A stretch of 22,714 nt of DNA from assembly GCA_003452935.1 (NCBI GenBank), contig DMMY01000005.1:248603-271316 (forward strand), read 5' to 3'. Shown here piece after piece: positions 15,307 through 22,343 of the stretch. This DNA comes from Elusimicrobiota bacterium (lineage in GTDB: Bacteria; Elusimicrobiota; Elusimicrobia; UBA1565; UBA9628). The notes beneath the pieces are model-generated. The model made no database searches. It was not told where the DNA came from and worked only from the letters and a program-made list of their open reading frames with translations. Made by a program: the position numbers and the translations under genes. Each line of letters begins with the position of its first letter. Position 1 is the first letter of the stretch.

Positions 15307-16470
15307 ATGGTGGAAAGAATTTATCTCGACAACAACGCCACGACCATCGTGGATCCCATGGTCAAGCAGGCCATGGAGCCTTATTGGTGCGAGCGGTACG
15401 GCAACCCCAATTCCCTGCATAGCTTCGGCACCGAGGTCCATCCCGATTTGCGCGTCGCCATGAACCGGCTTTATAAGGGCCTCAACGCGGCCGAAGACGA
15501 CGATCTCTTGGTCACCAGCTGCGCCACCGAGAGCAATAATACCGTGCTGAAGGGCGTTTATTTCGACCTCATAAAAAACGGCGGGAAGAACCATATCGTC
15601 ACGACCACGGTCGAGCATCCTTGCGTGGCCAATACCTGCCGGTTCCTGGAGACGCAGGGCGTCAAGGTGACCTACCTGCCCGTCAATCAGGACGCGCGCG
15701 TGGAAGCCGAGGCCGTGCGCCGCGCCATCACCGACCAAACCGCCCTGGTCTCTGTCATGTGGGCCAACAATGAGACCGGAGTGGTTTTCCCGATTCCCGA
15801 GATCGCCCGGATATGCCGGGAGCGGGGCGTCCTGTTTCATACCGACGCGGTGCAGGCCATCGGCAAGGTGCGCGTGGACGTGCGCGAGGCGTCGGTGGAT
15901 TTCCTCTCCCTGAGCGCCCATAAGTTCCACGGCCCCAAGGGGGTCGGCGCCCTTTACGCGCGCCGGGGTCTCAAGCTCGCGCCCCTGCTTCATGGCGGAG
16001 AGCAAATGGCGGGCAAGCGCGCCGGGACCCTCAACGTGGCCGGCATCGTGGGCATGGGCCTGGCCATGGAACTGGCTAATGACCAGCTCCGTTTCGAGGA
16101 CACCGAGGTGCGGCGTCTGCGCGACAAGCTCGAGGACGGCATCCTGCGGCTCAAGGACGTGCTCGTGGTCGGCCGCCGCGAGCTGCGCGTGCCCAATACC
16201 GTGTTCGTGAGCGTGCGCGGCGTCGAGGGCGAGTCCTTGCTTTGGGATCTTAACAAGAACGGCATCGCGGCCTCCACGGGCAGCGCCTGCGCTTCCGAGA
16301 GCCTTGAGGCCAATCCCATCATCAAGGCCATAGGCGCCGGAGAGGAGCTTTCCCATACCGGCATCCGCCTGAGCCTTTCGCGTTTCACCACCGAGCCGGA
16401 GATCGACCGCGCCATCCAGGTTTTCACCCAGGCCGTGGATCGCCTGCGCGCCATTTCAGCCAGCTATTGA
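15307..16470 (+). CDS. nifS: Cysteine desulfurase NifS
   Basis: NifS is a PLP enzyme that removes sulfur from L-cysteine for Fe-S cluster assembly. The 387-residue protein begins ERIYLDNNATT and shows His104 (VEHP), the PLP-binding Lys206 in SAHKFHGPKG, and the active-site Cys328 in STGSACASE. Several stretches, for example SCATESNN and ALVSVMWANNETG, are strongly reminiscent of the NifS of Campylobacterota (Helicobacter/Campylobacter), where NifS and NifU are the housekeeping Fe-S system. It is 15 bp upstream of nifU and probably co-transcribed. ATG 15307 has no Shine-Dalgarno; GTG 15310 is an alternative start. No nitrogenase genes are present, so a general Fe-S role is more likely than nitrogen fixation. 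Confidence 0.96.
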   Translation: MVERIYLDNNATTIVDPMVKQAMEPYWCERYGNPNSLHSFGTEVHPDLRVAMNRLYKGLNAAEDDDLLVTSCATESNNTVLKGVYFDLIKNGGKNHIVTTTVEHPCVANTCRFLETQGVKVTYLPVNQDARVEAEAVRRAITDQTALVSVMWANNETGVVFPIPEIARICRERGVLFHTDAVQAIGKVRVDVREASVDFLSLSAHKFHGPKGVGALYARRGLKLAPLLHGGEQMAGKRAGTLNVAGIVGMGLAMELANDQLRFEDTEVRRLRDKLEDGILRLKDVLVVGRRELRVPNTVFVSVRGVEGESLLWDLNKNGIAASTGSACASESLEANPIIKAIGAGEELSHTGIRLSLSRFTTEPEIDRAIQVFTQAVDRLRAISASY

Positions 16471-16485
16471 CGGAGGATCAATCCC

Positions 16486-17451
16486 ATGCCCAAGAAAGAC
16501 CTCATCGGAGGCGCGCTCTGGGAAGCCTACTCCAAGAAGGTGGCCGCGCGCATGGACAACCCGGCCAACCGCGGCGAACTGACCGAGGCTGACGCGCGCC
16601 GGCTCGGCGGCCGGCTCATCATCGCCGATCACGGCGCCGAATCCTGCGGCGACGCGGTCCGGCTTTATTGGGTGGTCGATCCCGATACCCATGTCATCAA
16701 GGCCGCGCGCTTCAAGAGTTTCGGCTGCGGCACGGCGATCGCCTCGAGCGACATGATGGCCGAGCTTTGCATGGGCAGGACTGTGGACCAGGCCTCCAAG
16801 ATCACCAATATCGACGTGGAGCGGGCGCTGCGCGACGAGCCGACAACGCCCGCCGTGCCGCCGCAGAAGATGCACTGCAGCGTCATGGCCTACGATGTCA
16901 TCAAGAAAGCCGTGGCTCTTTACAAGGGCGTGGACCTTTCGTCCTTGGAGACCGAGACCATCGTTTGCGAATGCGGCCGGGTGAGCCTGGGCACCATCGT
17001 GGACGCCATCCGGCTTAATGACTTGAAGACTGTTTCCGACATCACCCATTACACCAAGGCGGGGGGCTTCTGCAAGTCCTGCGTGGAGCCCGGCGGGCAC
17101 GAGAAACGGCAGCATTATCTCGTCGACATCCTGCGCGACACGCGCGCCCAGATGGAGAAGGAACAGCTCCAGATGCGCATGGAAACCCAGGATTTCGCCT
17201 CCATGACCTTGGTGCGCAAGCTCAAGGCCGTGGAAAAGGCGCTCAACGAGAACGTGCGCCAGATGTTGGCCGCGGACGGCGGCGATGTCGAACTCGTGGA
17301 CCTCAAGGAATCCAGCGGCGTGTTGGAGGTTTATATCCAATACCGGGGCGCCTGCCTGGGCTGCCCGAGCGCTGGCACCAATACTCTTTCCGCCATAGAA
17401 ACGGTACTGCGTCAGAAAGTGGCGCCGAACATCAGAGTCATTCCGTCCTGA
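16486..17451 (+). CDS. nifU: Fe-S cluster assembly scaffold NifU, three-domain form
   Basis: NifU accepts sulfur from NifS and builds [2Fe-2S] and [4Fe-4S] clusters. The 321-residue protein has all three domains: an IscU-like scaffold with Cys54 (ESCGD), Cys81 (SFGCGTAIASSDMM) and Cys131 (KMHCSVMAYD); a central BFD-type [2Fe-2S] domain with Cys161, Cys163, Cys196 and Cys199 (VCECGRVS, FCKSCV); and a C-terminal Nfu domain with Cys290 and Cys293 (GACLGCPSA). GGAGG nine bases before ATG 16486 supports the start. Like its partner it resembles the Campylobacterota type. A GAGCGG/CCGCTC stem (17451-17469) overlaps the stop but lacks a T-tract. Confidence 0.96.
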   Translation: MPKKDLIGGALWEAYSKKVAARMDNPANRGELTEADARRLGGRLIIADHGAESCGDAVRLYWVVDPDTHVIKAARFKSFGCGTAIASSDMMAELCMGRTVDQASKITNIDVERALRDEPTTPAVPPQKMHCSVMAYDVIKKAVALYKGVDLSSLETETIVCECGRVSLGTIVDAIRLNDLKTVSDITHYTKAGGFCKSCVEPGGHEKRQHYLVDILRDTRAQMEKEQLQMRMETQDFASMTLVRKLKAVEKALNENVRQMLAADGGDVELVDLKESSGVLEVYIQYRGACLGCPSAGTNTLSAIETVLRQKVAPNIRVIPS

Positions 17452-17484
17452 GCGGGCCGGGGCCGCTCAGCCGGCCTGAGAACC

Positions 17485-18618
17485 ATGCATAAGATACTGG
17501 CCGTCATGGGAACTCGCCCCGAAGCCATAAAGCTGGCGCCGGTGATCCGCCTTTTGCGCCGGACTTCCGAATTTCGCATCCGTCTTTGCGCCACGGCCCA
17601 GCATCGCGATCTGCTCGATTCCATGCTGCAGGGTTTCGGGCTGAGGCCCAATGTCGATTTGGATGTCATGCGGCCGGGACAGAGCGCCAGCGAAGTGCTT
17701 CGCAGAGTGGTGCTCGGGTTCGATGGCGTGCTCCGCGGCGACCGGCCTGACTTGGTGCTCGTGCAGGGCGACACCACTTCCGCCTTGGGCGCCGCCTTGG
17801 CGGCCTATTACCGGCGTATCCCGGTGGCTCATGTGGAAGCCGGCCTGCGCACCGGCGATCTGGGCAACCCTTTCCCCGAGGAGGCCAATCGGGCCTTGAT
17901 CGACCGGATCAGCGACCTGCTTTTCGCGCCGACCCCGTCGGCGCGGCGCAACCTCCTTCGGGAGGGTTTATGTCCGAAACGCATCTTCGTCACCGGCAAT
18001 ACCGGGGTGGATTCCCTTCTTTGGGCGGCCAATCGCCCCCATCGTTTTGCCTGCCCGGCCCTGCTGGGCCTCGGAGCGCAGCCTTTGGCCGTGCTCACGC
18101 TGCACAGGCGGGAGAGCTTCGGCGCTCCCATGGAGCGGGTGTTCCGCGCCATTCTGGAGGCTGCCGAGCGCTTTGCCGCCGTGCGCTGGGTCTATCCGGT
18201 GCATCCCAACCCCAACGTCCGGCTGCCGGCGAAGCGCATTCTCCGCCACCCCCGTATTTTGCTCACGCCGCCGCTGGGCTACCTGGATTTCGTGCAGCTG
18301 ATGCAACGGGCGCTCTTTATCGTCACGGATTCGGGAGGCATCCAGGAAGAGGCTCCCTCTCTGGGCAAGCCGGTCATCGTGGTGCGGGAAAGGACCGAGA
18401 GAACCGAGATTTTGGGCCGGGGCGGCGTCCTGGTGGGGACTTCGCGTCTGGCGCTGCTTGGCGCGATTTCGCGGCAGTTCTCCGGGTCCCGGGGCGCCGG
18501 ATTGGCCGGGGCGCGCAATCCTTTCGGCGACGGGAAGGCGGCTTGGCGGATTGTGCGGGAGATCCGGCGCTGGGCCGCGCGGCGCAAGACGGGAGAATGT
18601 GGTACACTGAAAAAATGA
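17485..18618 (+). CDS. wecB: UDP-N-acetylglucosamine 2-epimerase (non-hydrolysing)
   Basis: This cytoplasmic enzyme interconverts UDP-GlcNAc and UDP-ManNAc, a precursor for surface polysaccharides. The 377-residue protein has GTRPEAIKLAP (9-19), Asp96 in VQGDTTS, Glu118 in HVEAGLRT, Glu132 in PFPEEANR, the TLHRRES segment, a His in YPVHPNPNV, and the UDP-binding DSGGIQEEAPSLGKP. All are typical of the GT-B-fold epimerase. The Shine-Dalgarno is weak (GAGAA). The start lies 33 bp after nifU. The C-terminus is extended by a basic tail (RRWAARRK), and its stop overlaps the next gene's start as ATGA. No other polysaccharide genes are adjacent. Confidence 0.93.
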   Translation: MHKILAVMGTRPEAIKLAPVIRLLRRTSEFRIRLCATAQHRDLLDSMLQGFGLRPNVDLDVMRPGQSASEVLRRVVLGFDGVLRGDRPDLVLVQGDTTSALGAALAAYYRRIPVAHVEAGLRTGDLGNPFPEEANRALIDRISDLLFAPTPSARRNLLREGLCPKRIFVTGNTGVDSLLWAANRPHRFACPALLGLGAQPLAVLTLHRRESFGAPMERVFRAILEAAERFAAVRWVYPVHPNPNVRLPAKRILRHPRILLTPPLGYLDFVQLMQRALFIVTDSGGIQEEAPSLGKPVIVVRERTERTEILGRGGVLVGTSRLALLGAISRQFSGSRGAGLAGARNPFGDGKAAWRIVREIRRWAARRKTGECGTLKK

Positions 18619-19451
18619 GGGGATTGCTTATCCTAGGGGCGGTTCTAGCCATGTCATCCTGCATCCCCTATCCTGGAGGGCTTCCCGAGGATTTCGGCAA
18701 GAAAACCGCCGTCGTGGCTGGAACCTTTCCCGGTCTCGATGCCGGCGCCGCTGAGCTGCAAAGCCTTCACTTCTATATCCGAGCCTATGGAATTCAAAAC
18801 GTGCAGAAGATCGCCGAGGTGGCGGAGGCGGCTTACAGCCGCATCATGGCGGATACGGGCCTTTACTCCTTCAAGCCGGCCGGGCTTTACCGGATCGTGG
18901 TCTATGCCGATGCGGCGGAATACCTGCGCAAGACCGCGCAGCCGGCTTGGTCCGGGGGAGCCGCGGTGGGCAACGCCATATACAGCTTTTCCGGCCCGCA
19001 GTTGGAGCGGGTCTTGATTCATGAAATGACGCATCTGATCTTTTACGAGTATATGGGGCATGCCGGGCTGGACCAGCGTTGGATCAACGAGGGCTTGGCG
19101 GTCTATGAAGAGGGCAAGGCCGTGGAAGCCGGTTCCGACGGTTCGGTTTCCGCCGCCATGAGGCCGCTGATATTCGCGCCCATGTCCCTGGAGAGGATGA
19201 GGGTCTATGACCCGGCCGTGGACAAGGACTATGTGGTGAGCCAATGGTACGCCCAGGCCGGCAACATGATGCGCTTCATGGTCGAGACGGGCGGCCACAT
19301 CGGGTTCTCTCAATTCCTGGGCGCCTTGCGGCAGGGAAATTCTCTGGATCGCGCCATGGCCGCGGGTTTCCCCGGGACGTGGGGGAGCTTGGCGGAATTC
19401 GAGCAGGCCTGGAGAAAGACCCAGCCCGAGGCCTTGCCCAAGCCGGGCTGA
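18615..19451 (+). CDS. Lipoprotein zinc metallopeptidase, peptidase MA-like (gluzincin)
   Basis: The 278-residue protein starts MRGLLILGAVLAMSSC, a lipoprotein signal with Cys16; the -3 residue is Met rather than the usual Leu, a tolerated variant. HEMTH (136-140) supplies two zinc ligands and the catalytic Glu, and RWINEGLAVYEEG (155-167) supplies the third ligand (probably Glu159), the pattern of peptidase MA-type gluzincins. It is probably anchored in the outer or inner membrane facing the periplasm. The ATG overlaps the epimerase stop (ATGA at 18615-18618), so the two are translationally coupled. An open frame extends upstream to 17970 within the epimerase gene but is not its real start. 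Substrate unknown. Confidence 0.85.
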   Translation: MRGLLILGAVLAMSSCIPYPGGLPEDFGKKTAVVAGTFPGLDAGAAELQSLHFYIRAYGIQNVQKIAEVAEAAYSRIMADTGLYSFKPAGLYRIVVYADAAEYLRKTAQPAWSGGAAVGNAIYSFSGPQLERVLIHEMTHLIFYEYMGHAGLDQRWINEGLAVYEEGKAVEAGSDGSVSAAMRPLIFAPMSLERMRVYDPAVDKDYVVSQWYAQAGNMMRFMVETGGHIGFSQFLGALRQGNSLDRAMAAGFPGTWGSLAEFEQAWRKTQPEALPKPG

Positions 19452-19487
19452 CGCAGGACCCCAGGCGTCGTGTCCCGGATGCGGGGA

Positions 19488-20393
19488 TCACGCCGGCGCC
19501 GACAAGGGCAAGGTGAAGGAGAATGCTGAGCCGCGTCCAGGCCGGGACGCGACCGAGATTTCGGCTCCGTGCATGCGCACGATTTCCCGGCAAATGGCCA
19601 GGCCCAATCCCAGCCCGGTCTTATGCCTGGCTTGGGCGGCTTGTCCCTGGAAATGGCGGTCAAAGATATAGGGCAACTCTTTGGCCGGGATGCCGATTCC
19701 TGTGTCGCGCACCGTGATCCGCAGGCCTTCCGCGGTTTTTTTAGCGGAAACGCCGACGCGGCCGTTACGGGGAGTGTATTGCAGGGCGTTGACGCACAGG
19801 TTTTGAATGACCTGTTCCAGACGCCAAGGATCTCCGGTCGCTTTGGGAAGATCCGGAGGGCATTCGAAGCCAAGGCGGATGCCGCGGCGGCGCGCTTCCA
19901 GGCTGGTCAGGGCGCGGACGTCGCGCAGGACCGCGCGCAGGTCCATGGGACGCGGGTTGATCCGGAGCTTGCCGCTTTCCATGGCGGCCAAGTCCACCAA
20001 ATCATTGATGAGGCGATAGAGCGTCTCAGCCGCGGTGCAGATATTCGCGGTGTAGCGGGACTCCGTGGGAAGGCTCTTGAGCCGGTTAGCCAGCATGCCG
20101 GCATAGCCCAGAATGGCGGTAAGCGGGTTTTTGACATCGTGGGCCACCATGGCCAGCAGCCGCTTTTGGGATTCGTTCTGCTCCTCGGAGGCGCGGACTC
20201 TTTTTCGCAAGGACCGGAGATGTCTGACCAAGGGCCGGATTTCTCGCTTCACGGAATTTTCGAAATGTCGGCGGCCGCCGGGCACTGCCGCGGCCTCCCG
20301 ATAGTCGCCGGGCTTCGGGGCCGGGTCGTCTTCCATGATGCGCCGGATGGAAGACGCGACTCTGCTGCAATCGGCTGAGCTGTATTTGTTCAT
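19488..20393 (-). CDS. Soluble sensor histidine kinase (orphan)
   Basis: The 301-residue protein has a HisKA dimerisation domain with phospho-accepting His85 in MVAHDVKNPLTAILGYA, followed by a complete HATPase_c domain: N-box QNLCVNALQYTP, G1 RDTGIGIP, F-box YIFDRHF and G2 GLGLGLAI. The first ~80 residues are charged and partly coiled-coil (RHLRSLRKRVRASEEQNESQKR), with no membrane segment and no recognisable sensor domain. It therefore works in the cytoplasm and probably takes its signal from a partner. No response regulator is adjacent. Start 20393 has only a weak ribosome binding site (AGAG). It converges with the lipoprotein gene, 36 bp apart. Confidence 0.92.
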   Translation of the reverse strand: MNKYSSADCSRVASSIRRIMEDDPAPKPGDYREAAAVPGGRRHFENSVKREIRPLVRHLRSLRKRVRASEEQNESQKRLLAMVAHDVKNPLTAILGYAGMLANRLKSLPTESRYTANICTAAETLYRLINDLVDLAAMESGKLRINPRPMDLRAVLRDVRALTSLEARRRGIRLGFECPPDLPKATGDPWRLEQVIQNLCVNALQYTPRNGRVGVSAKKTAEGLRITVRDTGIGIPAKELPYIFDRHFQGQAAQARHKTGLGLGLAICREIVRMHGAEISVASRPGRGSAFSFTLPLSAPA

Positions 20394-20595
20394 GGTTTCT
20401 GGCTCTTCGCAAGCGCCGATTCTAGGTTAGCCCAGGATTGCTGTCAGGACAAGATATGATTTGTCATTTTTAGTCAGGCTATGTCAGAGAGCTCGAAGCG
20501 TCACGGCTCCGTGCTATGATAAGGCGGTCATATGACGTGAGGAGGAGTCTTGGTGCCCTGGCCGCGGCCTTCCTGTTGGCGCGGCGACCTCCTAG
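20394..20595. other. Intergenic region between folD and the histidine kinase gene
   Basis: No convincing gene. On the plus strand it holds an extended -10, TGCTATGAT (20512-20520), a perfect palindrome GTCATATGAC (20527-20536) and a GAGGAGGAG tract (20539-20547) that resembles a ribosome binding site, all pointing into the 3' end of folD. Confidence 0.4.
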
Positions 20596-21477
20596 CTACC
20601 GCGGTTTGAGCCGGCGCCGGGCTGCCAGGACCGTGTTGCCCAGGACGACCGCGGTCGTCACCGGACCGACCCCCCCGGGCACGGGGGTGATGAAGGCCGC
20701 GGACTCGGCCGCGCCGTCGAACTCGACATCTCCGACCCAGCCGTCCTCCGATCGATTCATTCCCGCGTCTATGACCGCGGCGCCGGGCTTGATCCAGGCT
20801 CCGCGAATAAACCGGGCGCGTCCCAAACAGGCGAAGACGATGTCCGCGCGCCGCACGTGGGCGGCCACGTCCAAGGTCCTGGAGTGGCAAAGGGTAACCG
20901 TCGCGTCCAGGGCGCTTAGGTAATGCGCCGCTGGCCGCCCCACGATTTCGGAGCGGCCTATGACCACGGCTTGCTTGCCTTTGATCTGCAGGCCCGTCTC
21001 TTCCAGGAGCGCGATCATGGCCGCGACCGTGCAGGGGGGGAAGGAATCCGAGGCGGCGATCTCTGCCGCGGTTTTGGCCAGGAAGAAACGTCCATAGTTG
21101 AGCGGATGGACGCCTTCGACGTCTTTGGCCGGCGCGATGGCGCAAAAGACCGCGACGGGATCGCAGCTTTCGTCGAGGGGTTGTTCCACCACGATGCCGT
21201 CTATCGATGGGTCCTCGGACAGCTGCGCCAGGAGGCGGACGATCCCGCTCTGTCCCGTCCCGGCCACGCAGGGGAAGGCTTGGGCCTGGAGGCCGGTTTC
21301 TTGGGCGGCTTTGAGCTTGGCGCGCAGATAGGCGCCGGCCGACTCTTCAGCGGTGTGGGTGACGACGGCAAGCTTCGGGGGAGTTCCTCGGGCCGCTCGG
21401 ATATTGGATATTTCCGGCTCCAGGGCCGCGCGTATGGTGCGGGCCACGGCCTTGCCGTCTAGAATGATGGCTTTCAT
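20596..21477 (-). CDS. folD: FolD-family methylenetetrahydrofolate dehydrogenase/cyclohydrolase, altered active site
   Basis: FolD interconverts 5,10-methylene-, 5,10-methenyl- and 10-formyl-tetrahydrofolate with NADP+. The 293-residue length and the fold motifs fit: Tyr50 and Lys54 (YLRAK), the Rossmann motif VVIGRSEIVGRP (171-182) and TPVPGGVGPVTT (264-275). Numbering matches E. coli FolD closely, so differences can be read directly. Position 98, normally Gln (VQLPLP), is Glu here (VEQPLD). Position 121, normally Asp (KDVDG), is Glu (KDVEG). The folate-site PCTPxG is PCTVAA. Either activity may be weakened or changed. The start ATG at 21477 overlaps the preceding gene's stop (ATGA), which decides it over the longer open frame to 21621. 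Confidence 0.9.
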   Translation of the reverse strand: MKAIILDGKAVARTIRAALEPEISNIRAARGTPPKLAVVTHTAEESAGAYLRAKLKAAQETGLQAQAFPCVAGTGQSGIVRLLAQLSEDPSIDGIVVEQPLDESCDPVAVFCAIAPAKDVEGVHPLNYGRFFLAKTAAEIAASDSFPPCTVAAMIALLEETGLQIKGKQAVVIGRSEIVGRPAAHYLSALDATVTLCHSRTLDVAAHVRRADIVFACLGRARFIRGAWIKPGAAVIDAGMNRSEDGWVGDVEFDGAAESAAFITPVPGGVGPVTTAVVLGNTVLAARRRLKPR

Positions 21478-21896
21478 CTCGATCGCTCCAAGCGCCGCAG
21501 GGTGGCGGCGATAACCGCGAGCATCGGCGCCGGGCAGCCTGTGCGCCGAGCGGTCCCCAGAAGGGGGCGAAAAACGGCATCGGCCCCCGTGCGGCGGAAT
21601 CTCCGCAAGGAACGCAGCCAAGGATGCGTTTGGTTCGGCGAGTTCCGGCAGATTTTCGCGGCGACGGCCTGGGGACGAGCCTGCAGGGCCTCTCCGGCGG
21701 CCTGGAAGATGGCGGCGGCTTCCGAGGCGACGGCCTCAAGGAGGCGCTTGAGAATCGGGTCGCGCGCCAGTTGGCCGAGGGGGACGCCGGAGAGGGTTGA
21801 GACTCCGCCGATCGCCGCTTCGGCGCAAAGCATGGCGCGCTTCTTCTGCGGGGAGGCTGAGGGCCGATATAAAAGGAAGCCTGGCTGATCGCGCAT
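21474..21896 (-). CDS. Stand-alone ketopantoate reductase C-terminal domain (degenerate PanE/ApbA-like)
   Basis: The 140-residue protein resembles the helical C-terminal half of ketopantoate reductase (ApbA_C): AEAAIGGVSTLSGVPLGQL, then LLEAVASEAAAIFQAAGE, then the end TGCPAPMLAVIAATLRRLE. The NADPH-binding Rossmann half is absent, and no remnant of it can sit upstream because a terminator and another gene are there. The usual Trp-x-Lys/Asn substrate positions read KKR and Cys, and the TEID motif reads TGAD. It is therefore not a working reductase on its own. ATG 21896 is the first start downstream of the terminator; the frame opens further upstream to 22001 through that hairpin. The stop overlaps folD's start, so translation is coupled. 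It could be a relic or a repurposed helical domain. Confidence 0.55.
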   Translation of the reverse strand: MRDQPGFLLYRPSASPQKKRAMLCAEAAIGGVSTLSGVPLGQLARDPILKRLLEAVASEAAAIFQAAGEALQARPQAVAAKICRNSPNQTHPWLRSLRRFRRTGADAVFRPLLGTARRTGCPAPMLAVIAATLRRLERSR

Positions 21897-21911
21897 AGCC
21901 GCGATGTTATC

Positions 21912-21949
21912 AAAACAAAACCCCCCGTCGCTAGGGGCGACGGGGGGTT
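21912..21949 (-). terminator. Intrinsic terminator of the small repeat-protein gene
   Basis: A perfect 13-bp stem (21919-21931 with 21937-21949) closes on a 5-nt loop and is followed on the minus strand by TTTTGTTTTG. It lies 17 bp after the stop of the 73-residue protein. Confidence 0.85.
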
Positions 21950-21966
21950 GTTCTGAGGTCAGCCGC

Positions 21967-22188
21967 TTAGGCGTTGACCATCTTGGCGCGGGAGATGTCA
22001 CCCTTCTTGTCCAGGTAGTAGAGGTAGCCCTTCTCCTTCTTCAGGCCGACCTTCTGCACCTTCTCGGGCTTGCCGCCCTTCTTGCCGCCGCGGGCCATCT
22101 TGGCGCGGGAAATATCGCCTTGCTTGTCGATATAGTAAAGGAAACCCTGCGCCCGCTGGACACCGCACTTCGTGATTTTCTCTGCCAT
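21967..22188 (-). CDS. 73-residue basic protein of two internal repeats
   Basis: I do not recognise a named family with a known function. The protein consists of two copies of a 26-residue unit (residues 6-31 and 45-70) with the core LYY(I/L)DK(Q/K)GDISRAKM, joined by a basic Gly/Lys linker (ARGGKKGGKPEKV). Each unit looks like a beta-hairpin with a turn at DKxGD. It is lysine-rich, has a single Cys8, and has no signal peptide. ATG 22188 is chosen over an upstream in-frame start at 22233 because GGAGG lies 8 bases before it. It has its own promoter, operator-like repeats and strong terminator, so it is a single-gene, probably well expressed unit. Nucleic-acid binding is a guess from charge only. 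Confidence 0.85.
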   Translation of the reverse strand: MAEKITKCGVQRAQGFLYYIDKQGDISRAKMARGGKKGGKPEKVQKVGLKKEKGYLYYLDKKGDISRAKMVNA

Positions 22189-22247
22189 TCTGCTTTCCTC
22201 CGTAGTCTTCTCGGCGGGATGACGACGCCGCATCCCTTTGAGGTGTC

Positions 22248-22276
22248 AATATACCACATCTCAGACGGTAATGCAA
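22248..22276 (-). promoter_or_regulatory. Promoter of the 73-residue protein gene
   Basis: On the minus strand TTGCAT (22276-22271) and TATATT (22253-22248) are 17 bp apart; the -10 matches five of six consensus bases. The leader would be about 55 nt and includes the GGAGG ribosome binding site. Confidence 0.65.
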
Positions 22277-22296
22277 GGAATTTCCGACGGTAATGC
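22264..22296. promoter_or_regulatory. Operator-like 11-bp direct repeats overlapping the -35
   Basis: GACGGTAATGC occurs at 22264-22274 and 22286-22296, separated by 11 bp that contain the palindrome GGAATTTCC. The 22-bp period equals two helical turns, so both sites face the same side, and the first copy overlaps the -35 hexamer. A further GACGG follows directly. This is the layout of a tandem regulator-binding site. Confidence 0.6.
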
Positions 22297-22343
22297 GACG
22301 GGGAGCGGGCGTCTGGCCGCGATTTCGTCGTCGGCGGAGGCCT

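Noticed and set aside
15262..16356. Apparent N-terminal extension of the permease
   Set aside because: The extension is antisense to nifS and has no membrane or domain features; the APC signature starts right after ATG 15252/15261.
16456..17340. 294-codon minus-strand open frame
   Set aside because: Antisense to nifU, whose cysteine motifs are unambiguous; His-rich shadow composition.
15307..17451. Nitrogen-fixation cluster suggested by nifS and nifU
   Set aside because: No nifHDK, nifB, nifE/N or other nitrogenase genes are present; the pair serves as general Fe-S assembly in other bacteria.
17451..17469. Terminator after nifU
   Set aside because: The GAGCGG/CCGCTC stem is short and no T-tract follows; transcription may continue into the epimerase gene.
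22264..22301. CRISPR or replication iterons
   Set aside because: Only two full repeats and one partial unit, 11 bp long, at a promoter; a regulator-binding site explains them better.
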